Positions 27,401-50,600 of a stretch of 64,000 nt of DNA are shown here, piece after piece. Within the stretch, counting starts at the first letter, position 1; every line of letters starts with the position of its first letter. The position numbers and the translations under genes were made by a program. Under the pieces are notes generated by a model that did not search any database, was not told where the DNA came from, and worked only from the letters and a program-made list of their open reading frames with translations. Source of the stretch: Branchiostoma floridae (lineage: Eukaryota > Chordata > Leptocardii > Amphioxiformes > Branchiostomatidae); NCBI RefSeq assembly GCF_000003815.2, contig NC_049989.1, forward strand, positions 23,410,949 to 23,474,948. The letters are read 5' to 3'.

Positions 27401-29885
27401 ATCTTATAATTACCTCACAGTCCTCAGCTGTCAGGAGTGGAGGCTGGATGTAGTACGGGTTGTTTATGAGGCACTCCTCGTCATACAGGTAGGTCCAGTC
27501 CCAGTATGGCAACACCTGGGGGGGGGGGGGGGAGCACAGGTCAGGGTTGGACAAGTCCACTAGCCCTATTGTCCACGGCAAGTGAAAGTGCTGTTCTGGC
27601 AAGTGCATGACCTACCCCACTTGCCCGATCGGGCAAGTACGATTTTTCCATTGAGTGAGTACAATTTTGATATACTTTTTACAGTGATGACATCAAGAAA
27701 TGGTCAACAGCGCATTCCACTGCTGGAAGTGAAAATGTATATACTAGTACCAATGACATTTGAATTTTGGGGCAAGTGAAAAATTGGTTCGGGCAAGTAA
27801 ATTTTTTATGTGCTTGCCCGATATAGGACAAGTGAATTTTAGAAAACTTGTCCAACCCTGACAGGTGTGAGTACAGGTGTGACTGTGTGAATACAGGTGT
27901 GACTGTGTGAGTACATGTGTGAGTACAGGTGTTTAAGAGACATTCCTCACCATACAGGTAGAACTACAGGTGAAATCACACAATGCAGCATGCATAGTCC
28001 AGTGGTTAGTGGCCAGTGCCTCTGAGAAGTTGGAATCCCGACTGTTGTCGCTCACCTGACATGCACGCGAATGGAAAGGGTTGAAGTTTTTTGGACAGGA
28101 CTTTATGCTGTGGTTTGCTGTTCATTGTGCTAAAATTCATGTGGAAATAAAAAGAGCTTGGGGAATTTCCCTGGTACAATGATCACTGTACATTATAAGT
28201 GTCTCTTTTCTCTGTCACAAATCGTGTAGTAGATTATCTCTTCAGAGAGCTAAGCCAGTTTGAGATTACTTTTATCCCTGGGTGGCATGGGATTACAGGT
28301 GAAACAACAGGTGTGTGAGGGATATAAGACTACTGATGGAAAGGACTTAGAGTAGAGTAGAGTAGAGTAGAGTCTTCGGTTAGGTAGGAGTCTTGCTCCA
28401 GCTGAAACCGCTCCTCATTCTGTTCGGTCAGCATACCGACATGGTTGGTTTATGTGGTCTGTCCAGAGCCTTGTGGTTGTACATAATGGGGTGATCTTCC
28501 ATGGCTCTATCTAGCCTCATCTTAAAAGTGTTTACTGTTGGTGCTGTAACCACTTCTTCTGGCAGTGTGTTCCACCATGGCACTACTCTGTTGCTAAAGA
28601 AGTAGTTTCTTTTGTTGGTGTTTGATCTTGGCCTTGTTAGGCGTAGGCTGTGCCCTCTTGTCCTCCCTTCCCTCTTATTAATTAGTTTCCTGTATACATG
28701 GCTCGGTGTCGTATAACCCGTGTATGTATTTATACATGTTGATAAGGTCTCCTCTTAGCCTTCCCTACAGTAGGGTGGGGAGTTTCAGGGTTCTGAGCCA
28801 CTGCTCATATGGGAGCTCTCTCAGGCCTGGGATTCTCTTTGTTGCACGTCTTTGTACGTTCTCTATAATGACTTATGAGACAACCAGGACAGATACAGTA
28901 GCCTGTTATCAAGCCGTAGTAAAGCTCCAGAGCTTAGAACTGTATCCCCGAAGGGATCTAGGGAGCACAGAAGAGGTTTGGGAGCTTAATATTAAATACG
29001 GCTGGATACCAGGCTAACAGTGGCTCGGACTCTGTGTGAACAAAAACGACAGCACAATGATACCAGAAACCGATGAATCATCATCATCATTATATATATA
29101 CCAAGGACGTCCGGATTGCTGTAGCCTCACGAAGTTTTCCACGAAATCATCTTCCGGGAGGGACGTAAAACGGGGGTCCCGTGCTCGAGGAGGTGCCTCG
29201 ACCACGTTAAACAGCCTCATTACTCATACTTGGGGTACCTACTGGCTGGCAAAATACACCAGATGATTATTATTATCATCATCAAAGATACCCCCAAATA
29301 GCCCCACAAGGGGCAATGTTGGGGGGGGGGGGGTTATGTCCCGGGTTACTCCTTGGTTGGTTCTAGGGAAAAAAAATGAGTACTTGCATGTGTCAGTGCG
29401 TGCAAAGACGGGTTGATATTTGAGGTGGTGACTACCTTTGGGCAGGTTTAAGTACGTTCTGTGTGCCTATATCAATCTTCTTGTTTAAAATTAGAAGAAG
29501 GTGAGGCGGGCGTTCCGCCACCTTTCGGAAAGAGGGCGCCACTGCACTATATTTAAAGTCGGTCAAGCGGTTAGAGAGACAACAAACAAACAAAATACCC
29601 CCGTACCTTCACGAGCGCTAGTTTGCCGAAGATGGCCACCTTGCGGTGTGCAGGGTCCCAGGTGTAACATAAGACAACCGCGCCCACGAACAGGGAAATC
29701 TTCAGGAGTCTCCAGAGCCAGGTCTTCCGCCTGCCGCGCTCGGCGATCCTCGCCACCGGCGCCGAGAGACTCCGGATCTGCTCCTCGGTAAACCCCGACT
29801 TCACGCAGAAGTCGTGCAAGTTGGTGATCTCTTGGTCTATGAGACGGAGCTTCTCCTCCTTGGTTAGCTTATCGTCTTGAGACAT
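21313..29885 (-). CDS. JmjC/cupin-like type II membrane protein, complete 7-exon gene (346 aa)
   Basis: Seven exons read in order 29885-29607, 27515-27414, 26242-26090, 25268-25132, 24649-24508, 24032-23900 and 21407-21313. They total 1041 nt with compatible phases and GT-AG borders. Residues 1-56 are hydrophilic and end in RGRRK; residues 57-76 are one hydrophobic segment, so a signal-anchor with a lumenal C-terminus is likely. Residues 155-165 (PLVVTDATQDW) and 281-320 (WLAQVKG, then KPGETLVVPQ) match the core of JmjC/Cupin_8 dioxygenases such as FIH. Aligned by eye, the HxD/E site reads F274-E275-E276 and the distal His is T324, so two iron ligands are missing and catalysis is doubtful. 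I do not recognise a named vertebrate orthologue. A LINE (21424-22095) and two hAT MITEs sit in its introns. It is head-to-head with ADPRH. Family assignment is fairly sure; function is unknown. Confidence 0.82.
21424..22095 (+). mobile_element. L2/CR1-like LINE 3' end, second family
   Basis: Encodes the RT C-terminal region (LDYSTAVWTSTSQKNINILQ, MQNKAGRLILGSYR) to a stop at 21925-21927, then an AT-rich 3' UTR. It is 5'-truncated 17 bp from the last exon of the JmjC-like gene, antisense to that gene. Confidence 0.82.
22168..22317. mobile_element. Fold-back MITE
   Basis: CCGTAGTGCCCACTGGCTCA and its complement TGAGCCAGTGGTCACTACGG are separated by about 40 bp. The arms continue to AGTCT/AGACT. 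In the last intron of the JmjC-like gene. Confidence 0.82.
22440..23180. repeat. Two degenerate tandem units in the last JmjC-like intron
   Basis: Segments at 22530-22750 and 22960-23165 share AACTGTCTCA..AACCAT.GTATG, AAAAGGGGG and TCAAGGGACAG in the same order. Old duplication, no coding evidence. Confidence 0.6.
23900..24032 (-). CDS. JmjC-like gene, exon 6 (residues 272-316)
   Basis: Core of the double-stranded beta-helix: FEEHSVVWLAQVKG, then LEPDPICETTCKPIDVTLKPGET. Acceptor TCCTGCAG|CTG. The donor CAT|GTACGT has a non-G last exon base but a strong intron side. It is the only GT that joins in frame to exon 7. Confidence 0.83.
24508..24649 (-). CDS. JmjC-like gene, exon 5 (residues 224-271)
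   Basis: One base completing Trp224, then 47 codons ending SKGQAIKHFVP. Acceptor TTGACAG|G, donor CCG|GTAAAG. The intron side of the donor (24331-24500 on the plus strand) is a degenerate GAGTGA-rich tract. Confidence 0.87.
25132..25268 (-). CDS. JmjC-like gene, exon 4 (residues 179-224)
   Basis: 45 codons plus two bases of Trp224. The acceptor is GCACAG|CTG and the donor TCTG|GTGAGT. It reads LYSTQQEFLTSG and ends KADWYAVW across the junction. Confidence 0.86.
25405..25600. mobile_element. MITE of the CGCGGTGG family
   Basis: Shares GTATTTAAGTTTGCGGGGAT, CATGCACTGTAGTCTC and the terminal TGCATTTACTGTA with copies at 41751, 46550 and 56144. Lies in a JmjC-like gene intron. Confidence 0.8.
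26090..26242 (-). CDS. JmjC-like gene, exon 3 (residues 128-178)
   Basis: 51 codons, acceptor TTCTCAG|GTG, donor AAG|GTAATG. It contains PLVVTDATQDW, which corresponds to the strand before the JmjC core (pattern P-hydrophobic x3-A-x3-W). Confidence 0.87.
26265..26615. mobile_element. Non-autonomous hAT element with 8-bp target duplication
   Basis: Terminal inverted repeats start CAGGGCTCTAACCAGC and end GCTGGCTAGAGCCCTG. It is flanked by perfect GACCAAAG at 26257-26264 and 26616-26623. 351 bp, no coding capacity. It lies in the JmjC-like gene intron beside exon 3. Confidence 0.92.
26624..26711. mobile_element. Palindromic MITE (TCTCC-GCAGATC family), short copy
   Basis: Ends TAATCTCCAGGCAGATC and GATCTGCCTGGAGATTA are inverted. 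It abuts the hAT element's right target duplication and is followed by a third GACCAAAG at 26713-26720. Confidence 0.8.
26985..27065 (-). mobile_element. Diverged tRNA-like SINE head
   Basis: Plus strand GGGCACAACACTAGGGATTC and GAACC...CTAACCACAAGACTAC are the complement of a tRNA-like head with a GGTTTGAATCC-type B box. In an intron of the JmjC-like gene. Confidence 0.5.
27414..27515 (-). CDS. JmjC-like gene, exon 2 (residues 94-127)
   Basis: 34 codons beginning VLPYWDW. The acceptor is a C-rich tract ending CCCAG (an unusually long poly-C on the coding strand) and the donor is GAG|GTAATT, phase 0 on both sides. A diverged copy of part of this exon lies in the intron near 27930. Confidence 0.85.
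27542..27860. mobile_element. Non-autonomous hAT element
   Basis: TIRs CAGGGTTGGACAAGT and ACTTGTCCAACCCTG (one short mismatch stretch), with ACAGGT on both outer sides. Inserted 27 bp from the acceptor of the JmjC-like gene exon 2. Confidence 0.85.
27926..27970 (-). repeat. Diverged copy of JmjC-like gene exon 2 fragment
   Basis: The plus-strand string around CCTCACCATACAGGTAGA matches the exon 2 interior CCTCGTCATACAGGTAGG with about 80% identity over 36 bp. It lies next to GTGTGACTGTGTGAGTACAG repeats (27860-27925). Confidence 0.55.
28352..28960 (-). mobile_element. Decayed LINE 3' end on the minus strand with AGAGT tail
   Basis: Minus-strand translation gives IENVQRRATKRIPGLRELPY and GRLRGDLINMYKY with a stop and frameshifts, a typical RT C-terminal region. 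The element ends in an (ACTCT)n tail, read as AGAGT repeats at 28352-28373. Confidence 0.78.
29014..29340. repeat. Unclassified interspersed repeat with ATC-rich and poly-G edges
   Basis: GGGACGTAAAACGGGGGTCCCGTGCTCG looks like the 3' region of a dispersed element. It is bounded by TCATCATCAT, TATATATA and a poly-G run near 29320. First intron of the JmjC-like gene. Identity not resolved. Confidence 0.4.
29607..29885 (-). CDS. JmjC-like gene, exon 1 (residues 1-93)
   Basis: Starts at the ATG at 29885. Upstream in-frame codons lack another ATG. The exon encodes an acidic/charged N-terminus, the basic stretch RGRRK and the single transmembrane helix (LWRLLKISLFVGAVVLCYTW). The donor is AAG|GTACGG, phase 0. 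Confidence 0.85.
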
Positions 29886-30797
29886 CGTGAAAAACACCTT
29901 TCCAACTCACACTTTGGTTGTCTTGCAGCTTCTACACTTCCTGGTTCACAGGGTAATGACCTTTGACATTTTGTTGTTTTCCACAAATTAATTTTAAGCC
30001 TGTCTCAACTACTAAGAAGGGCAACAATATTTCTGATTCTTGTATCATTGAAATGTTCCGTCGGACAGCCAAAATACTTAAATAACATATTTTGATGATA
30101 TATGATGATATTTTGCAAAGAAATTGTCAGTTTTGTATTTAATAATCAATATTTTATAGGCACTACTAATAGTTCTCACTAGGCCCCTGCGCACGATGTT
30201 TGTAAAGTGTACGTGCAAAGCATCACGTTACACTTGCCCAATGCTGCCAGACAACTTTTATTGTGTAGCGGAGCGTTAAGCGTTTAACTACAGATATTTG
30301 CCCATTACATGGTAAGCCTGTATAGTGCAGTTGAACATGTACGAGAGGATTATATAAACGTCGCAGTGTTTTGCTCAGCAAAATAAAGTTTGCACCCCTA
30401 CGTTTCTATTTCTTGTTCTTCTGCAATGAAGTGATATAACTTTATAGTTTTATAACAATCACTAGTACATATGTAGAGCAACTGAACGTTTAACTTTCTG
30501 TCAGCTCTTTCCCCGAATCGAAAAAAATTAACCCTTCCCCTGTACATGTGCAGTGGTATCTCCCAAGGCACACCCCTGCAGTTGAATGGTTCCGCCTGTA
30601 CCAGCCCCGCCCCTTGACCCCTGACCCGACAGGCATGTAGTCACGATAGGACTGCAGCCAAGCTAAAATTACACCCTGTCTGCCTCCACAGCGGGGGAAG
30701 GAACTCTGAAGGAACTGTGCACGGTCTTCTCAAGGTCAAGACACACCATCTTGTCAAGGTCAAGTCGCCTAGAGCACGGTTAAGTCCGGCCGTTGCC
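29886..30797. promoter_or_regulatory. Divergent promoter region between the JmjC-like gene and ADPRH
   Basis: 912 bp separate the two start codons, so the genes share one upstream region. No clear TATA box is placed for either gene. Two perfect TCAAGGTCA sites (30730-30738 and 30754-30762) lie 36-68 bp before the ADPRH ATG. This is the extended half-site bound by ERR/SF-1 class nuclear receptors. A TGACCTTTG-type site lies near 29957, close to the JmjC-like gene. No chromatin or transcript evidence is available. Confidence 0.55.
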
Positions 30798-44391
<13,594 letters not shown>

Positions 44392-44456
44392 ACTGTTACA
44401 GTGCAACAGTTCTGTGTTGCTAGGTGATAGTAACTGCTGTTCTGTGTTGCTGAAGG

Positions 44457-44698
44457 TGCACTCTCACTGGACTTGTGCCAAGCTTGCGTCACTGCGGGGT
44501 TCCTTCACTGCGTCACTGTTTTGTTATTTTCTCCGATTTTTTATGATTTAGATATTGCGTATATAATACGTAAAAGTATGACTTAGAAGACGACAAAATA
44601 CACAAAAAGGAAGAAAATTGTTCATCTTTGAAATTTGTTGAGCATCTTTCGAACCCTGCAGTGACACAAGCTTGACGCAAGTGCAGTGAGAGTGTAAC
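44457..44698. mobile_element. Fold-back MITE between ADPRH exon 8 and its duplicate
   Basis: Ends TGCACTCTCACTGGACTTG and CAAGTGCAGTGAGAGTG are inverted over about 40 bp. The interior is AT-rich. Confidence 0.85.
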
Positions 44699-44720
44699 TT
44701 AAGTTACAGTCCCGTTCCAG

Positions 44721-44754
44721 ATTGGAGAAGCTTTACCGCAAGAGCCACCCTTAA
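44721..44754 (+). pseudogene. ADPRH: ADPRH duplicate terminal exon 8b (alternative exon or relic)
   Basis: Preceded by CCCGTTCCAG. Joined to exon 7 (phase 2) it reads RLEKLYRKSHP and stops at TAA, so it keeps frame, acceptor and stop despite missing about six residues relative to exon 8. A fold-back MITE (44457-44698) separates it from exon 8. It could be an alternative last exon or a recent non-functional copy; the sequence alone cannot decide. Confidence 0.6.
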
Positions 44755-45305
44755 CCTTCTCTATCACCACATAGAAAACACAACATTTGGTGCCATATGG
44801 CTACCTTAGTAGGCCGAGGGTTAACCTCTTACACTACATGTACTTTTCAGAAAAGTCTTCCACTAGTGTCCATTTTCACTGCACATTAAATCAGAAGGTA
44901 TGTGAATGTTGCATGGCACCCAGAAAAAAAAGGCTACTTGCAGTTCCAGCTCGAAAGTTCACCTGTATTGGTGACAGATGTCATTCAAACAGCAGTTTTG
45001 GTCAGTTAAGCAAAGTTTCTATGAATTTGTAAAATTCAGAACTTGCAAATCTTGCAGCATGCATGCAATCACTGAATCAGTGATCAGATGAACTTTTTGG
45101 GCTGTTAAAAATTAAAGATACAAGTGAAAAAAGCTAATCGAGGGCAGCTAAAAGTTTGTTTTTTCATGTCTTACACATTTTCATGAAAATGTTATAATTG
45201 TTGCAGCTCCAAATGTAGGATTCCTGTCTTTATAATGTGTATTGGGTTTTGACTCAACATTGTGCCAATTTTGGAATTAAGCAAAATAATGTCAGATTTT
45301 AGATG
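44755..45305. other. Downstream of ADPRH, no feature recognised
   Basis: AT-rich 3' flank. An ATTAAA-type signal near 45108 is a weak candidate for polyadenylation. No coding signal. Confidence 0.45.
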
Positions 45306-46041
45306 TAGAGCCGATTCCGAGTCACCGAGAGGGTTTTGAAATAATATTTGTAATAAGTTTGAACTATTCTAAGCAAAAGAATATTTCAGTCACTGAAGTT
45401 CTAAATTGTTCAAACAATTGAAAATGAAAGTTTGAACATGTTTGAACCTATCTATATATGTTGGAAATATTGGGAAATTAATGGTACAAATATCTCTTTA
45501 TTTAGAACAGTTTAGAAACATCTATGTGTTTTTGTTATTGTTGGAACATGTGATCATATGTTCCAACAATTTGCATCATTTTTTTCCTCCATAAAAACTT
45601 TTATTACCCCAATAAACAAAGCTGCTAAGATGGGCCTTTTGTTTGGGTCTTGTATTTTTAGATTTTCTTTAGTAGACACTATTGGCTCTTTTGTGGTCAA
45701 AGCTGTCAGACAGACACAATTTCCTGTACTTGGCAGGGATGTGTGAATTGCCCTCTTCCCAGCCCACTGACCCAATTTCATCAATTTGTTTCACTGTTCG
45801 AACATATGATCACAAAAGATGAATCTATGTTGGAACAGTTTAGAAACTAACAGAAATAATGGATTTGATGTTAGAAATGTTTCTAACATGTATGAACACT
45901 ATAGAAAATATTTAGAACACCACGCAGATGTTATAAATAGTTCTAAACAGTTACTTATCACATTTAGAATGTTATAAAGATTTTCAAAATGTTGGAACAA
46001 AACGCAAGAAAGACCTTCTTGGTAATGTGGAATCGACTCTA
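45306..46041. mobile_element. Putative TIR element with internal palindromes
   Basis: Ends TAGAGCCGATTCC and GGAATCGACTCTA match at 12 of 13 positions when inverted. The interior holds several TTGGAACAT / TTCTAAA motifs and a palindrome near 45545-45565. No transposase seen. Between the convergent genes. Confidence 0.6.
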
Positions 46042-46549
46042 ATGCTGTGATTTCATAATATACTGAAGATTATGTTTGTTTTAGAAGTTGTATGTGAACA
46101 TATCATGCTTTTAAAAGTTTTGCAGAATTCATCTCTGTTGAGATAAACGGATTTCATCAAGGTTGTGGCTTGTGTTGTCAACTTGTGTCCATCTTTCTAC
46201 TGTTACAGCAGTCCTGTAGTTTTTTTTTTTTTTTTTTTTACTCAATGGTCACCCCGTAACAAGGCCTGAAGGCCACTCAATGTTACGGGTTACATGATTG
46301 GAACTGTAACAGCAACTCTTTGCCCTAGGTCAGAAACATCATGATTGAGACCAGCCCAATTGCTCACTATGAGTGAGGACTAACTGACCCAATAGGCGAA
46401 GCAGGGGTTACGAGGGCTGCTCGGGAGATTCCCTACCCCTATTTTGGCCGGAATGGTTTGATCCGCTCGGGTGGATGCTAGCTCAGGGGTTCAAATACGA
46501 GCCTACTTCTTCCAGTTCTGTACCATGAGATGTGCTGACAAGACCTAGA
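46042..46549. other. Intergenic with poly-T and unclassified repeat
   Basis: Poly-T at 46219-46239 next to TCAATGGTCACCCCGTAACA and its partial complement TCAATGTTACGGGTT. Probably a small interspersed repeat. No gene. Confidence 0.45.
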
Positions 46550-46784
46550 TGCTGTAAATGCATTTAATTTCACAGGGATTTAATTTCGCGGTAGCAGGAA
46601 AAAGGATTGTTTGCGGTGGTTTTAAGTTCGTGGTATAGCACCATCCATTGAAGTCTCTTACTGCCATGGAAAAAATGTTTGTGGTGGTTTTAAGTTTGAG
46701 GTGAATTGGCAACGCGAAAACCGCAAACATAAAACCACCGCAAACATTTTTCCATGGCAGTAAGAGACTACAGTGCATGGTGAT
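46550..46784. mobile_element. MITE of the CGCGGTGG family
   Basis: Starts TGCTGTAAATGCATTTAA and carries GGTTTTAAGTTCG and CATGGCAGTAAGAGACTAC in mirrored arrangement. Truncated at the right end. Between the convergent genes. Confidence 0.8.
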
Positions 46785-47183
46785 TACTAGTATATTTTCG
46801 TCCTATGCAGTGAAGTATGAACAGTTGATCATGGTTCAAAGTTCAGTGCAGTAATCCAGTAACTTAGTCAGACGAGCGACAGCATCTGAGATTCGAAGTC
46901 CAAACCTTTAGCTCATTAACCACTTCACTACTTAAAGGTAAAATATGAAAAGATGCAGAATACAGTACAACAAGTATAACATCTTTTAAAGGTTTTTAAT
47001 GGAAATAAGTATATACACAATCACATTATTTTTGATTGGTGAACTACAGACGAAAACCTAGCTATCAGTGCTTTAATAGTGATACACAGTAAAATAATGA
47101 ACTAACCTGCAGCTACATATTCACAGTAGAACATGATTTTGTCAAGAATGACTTGGCCTGAGTCTGACCAAAATGATTATCAT

Positions 47184-47321
47184 ATTCTCCAAGCAGATCC
47201 TACGGTGGTATAAAATAGTATCAAAAGCTGGCAGGAGCGAAACACACTCCTAGGCCGGCTTCATTCCTCTGCCAGCTTTTGTTACTATCTTATGCTACCG
47301 TAGGATCTGCTTGGAGATTAC
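47184..47321. mobile_element. Palindromic MITE (TCTCC-GCAGATC family)
   Basis: Inverted repeat arms of about 60 bp, both starting CTCCAAGCAGATCCTACGG. Located just downstream of the PPIL2 polyadenylation signal, between the convergent genes. Confidence 0.87.
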
Positions 47322-47339
47322 AATTATTATAGGTCCCCA

Positions 47340-47345
47340 TTTATT
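47340..47345 (-). terminator. Candidate PPIL2 polyadenylation signal
   Basis: AATAAA on the minus strand about 131 nt past the stop codon. Cleavage would occur just before the palindromic MITE at 47184-47321. No transcript evidence. Confidence 0.5.
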
Positions 47346-47475
47346 CCTATTTGGAGCAAATCTTTGTGCCAACAACAACAAAAAGTTGAACTGTGGCATT
47401 TTTTTCAATTCCTTAAAATTTTGAAGATGACTTAAAAGCTGAGTTCAAGGCATTATTTCCGAGGCTGGTACCAGG

Positions 47476-47614
47476 CTACCATGCGCTGAAGTCTGTGAGT
47501 TTGGACGATGACTTGACCTTTTTCTTGGGCGGCGTGGCAGTGTACGCGGTGTCTGTCTGTTTGCTGGTCCCTGGGTCTGCACTACTGGTACTGGTACTGG
47601 CACTGGCACTGGCA
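47476..47614 (-). CDS. PPIL2: PPIL2 terminal exon, Ser/Ala repeat and DFSAW end
   Basis: Acceptor TCCCCCCAG|T. The first base completes Ser, then an imperfect (AS)n/(TS)n run, [19 protein letters not shown] and TAG. Human PPIL2 likewise ends with a KKK motif and DFSSW. The AGTGCC/AGTACC codon repeat at the exon start is itself a short tandem repeat. Confidence 0.92.
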
Positions 47615-50600
47615 CTGGGGGGACACAAACATGTACAGGTTAGCTATTACCTGCACTACTGGTACTGGTACTGGCACTGGCACTGGGGGGACACAAACGT
47701 GTAAAGGTTAGCTATTACCTGGCAATGCATAGAGACTCTAGGTGTGTGCAGGTAAAGTTTAAGTCCTTCCCACACCAGATGGTGCATGGGACGGTGCCGT
47801 TCTCCCGTTCAATAGACCTTTGGCCACACAAGTTTGTGCACAACAGGCATTTATCGAAATCCAAGAACCAACCATTAAATTGGTGCAGCCTTACTTTAGG
47901 ATCTAAAATGATCTCCCCTGATGTAATGTGATCTCACCTGGCCATGTTGATAAAACATGAGCTCACCTGGCCATATTGATGTAACATAAGCTCACCTGGT
48001 AATATTGATGTAACATAATTATTATTAAGCTCACCTGGTCATATTGATGTAACATAAGCTCACCTGGCCATGTTGATGTAACATAAGCTCAACTGGTCAT
48101 ATTGATGAAACATGATCTCACCTGGCCATGTTGATGTAACATAAGCTCACCTGGCCATGTTGATGTAACATAAGCTCACCTGGCCATATTGATGCAACAT
48201 AAGCTCACCTGGCCATATTGATGTAACATAAGCTCACCTGGTCATATTGATGTAACATGAGCTCACCTGGCCATATTGATGTAACATAAGCTCACCTGGC
48301 CATATTGATGTAACATAAGCTCACCTGGTCATATTGATGAAACATGAGCTCACCTGGCCACGTTGAAACATAAGCTCACCTGGCCATATTGATGTAACAT
48401 AAGCTCACCTGGCCATGTTGATGTAACATATGAAGCTAACCTGGTCATATTGATGTAACATAAGCTCACCTGGTCATATTGATGTAACATGAGCTCACCT
48501 GGTTATATTGATGTAACATAAGCTCACCTGGCCATATTGATGTAACATAAGCTCACCTGGCCATGTTGATGTAACATAAGCTCACCTGGCCATGATGTAA
48601 CGTGTTGATGTAACCTGATGTCACCTGGCCATGTTGATGTAATGTGTTTATGTAAGCTGATCTCACCTGGCCATATTGATATACCGTGCTGATGTGACCT
48701 GATCTCACCTGGCCATGTTGATGTAGCGTGTTGATGTAACCTGATCTCACCTGGCCATTTATATGTTACGTGCTGATGTAACCTGATCTCACCTGGCCAT
48801 GTTGATATAACATGCTGATGTAACCTGATCTCACCTGGCCATGTTGATATAACGTGCTGATGTAACCTGGGCTCACCTGGCCATGTTGATATAACGTGCT
48901 GATGTAACCTGAGCTCACCTGGCCATGTTGATATAACGTGCTGATGTAACCTGAGCTCACCTGGCCATGTTGATGTAACGTGTTGATGTAACCTAATCTC
49001 ACCTGGCCATGTTGATGTAACACGATCTCACCTTGCCATGTTGATGTACTTCCCGACGCCAGTCTTGAAGACCTTCGGTCCCTCCTCCTTCTTCCTCTTA
49101 ACAGGAATGTTCAGGTAAGACTTTCTCTCCTCCTCCTCAGCTGCCTGCTGCTTCCTTCTCTCCGCAGCAAGCTGGGATGGACAGAAGGAATGAGATAAAA
49201 AAACAGATGGGTCAATGAGCTGAATGTAGGAACAAATAAGTGGACAAAGGTCGTCTAGAAGACTGCTTTTGTTTCTGCCAGCTGGAAATAGTATGTACAA
49301 ACGAATGAACGGAGATTTAACAAACAGCTCATAGATTTGAAAGCTAACAATTGGCATTTAAGACTAAGTTACATGTACATACTTTTACAACCTGTGTGAA
49401 AATTTGCCCGTCCCGGACTAGTCCGAACCGGCATGAACCGTCAGTTCGAACCATGCAATAGTCCGGGGGTCGGACGGGTCGGTCGGACGGGACGGACGCT
49501 CGACAGTTCGCAGAACGGTTCGAACGGCCATAAAGGGTCCAGATTGGCCGCTTGGACTAGCCCGGACTACGTCCCGGACTGGTCCCGGACGGCATGGTTC
49601 GAACGCTTTCGGGCGGCGGCCTGGAGCGGGCCGTTCGAACGGTTCGAGCCGGTACGGCTCCGCCCGGGCCGGACGGCCGAACGGGCGGTTCCCATAGCAA
49701 CAAAGCGATCCGAACCGTCTGGGGGCGTGCAGAGCACCGCGGGGCGCCGGTTCGGACGTCTGCGGACTACCGCGAACCACCAATTTACATGGCAACTGTA
49801 CCTCCCAAACACCCGTGAAATGCGTAAAATCGTGCTGTTGTGAGGTGGAAATCGCTGCCCAAACAGTTCGGCCGGTCTGAACCGCCGGAATGCCGTCACA
49901 AAATAGAAAGAATTTGAATGCAATTCATCCCTCTGCCGCCAGCGCTCCTATAGGCAAGATATTAATGACGGCTTGAAGTTACAGAATGACACCAGCCGCA
50001 AGACAATCAATGTAAATCACATGTGTCCTCACTTTGACGTTATGTGCGTCCCAGGAAACATTTGATTGCCCGCACAAACCATGTACAAAGCGTAAGTGAT
50101 GTGGTGGAGACACTATCACTAATATATGATATACATTCAAGTCCATAATCTAGAAGATTCATTTATAAACATCATTGAATGCCCTAATATATTCAACGCT
50201 AGGCACGTTACGCACCCAGCGGCGGCGAGGGTTCAGTGACCCCATCTCAAACGTAAACAAGAAGACGATCCTATGAAGAAGCCAAACATTTTGTTGGTGT
50301 GTGTTGAACTTTATTGTATTTTGTTGAAAGAAAGTTGTATCTAAATATTGAATGGTAATATATGTTAATCTAGTGCCACAAAATATTATTCTACGTGTCT
50401 AAAATAAGACTAGTTTTGATATAGGTGCTGGCCCCCATACGTGAATTGAACTCTCCCACACTTGATTGAAGCCTCCCGGTCCTTTGGGACAGCCGCCCGA
50501 CACGTGCGCACATGTCTATAAGTCGTTGTTTGTTGTTTATTTTACGTTCCATGTGTTAATTTTTGGCACAGTTTGCACATCCATTGACAGGAATACCACT

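Noticed and set aside
47932-49031. Possible centromeric-type satellite or CRISPR-like array
   Set aside because: The unit traces to the PPIL2 exon end with its donor; it is local to one intron.
49433-49923. Arg/Pro-rich open frames on both strands
   Set aside because: Caused by the CpG-rich GGTTCGGAC repeats, which lack stop codons in several frames.
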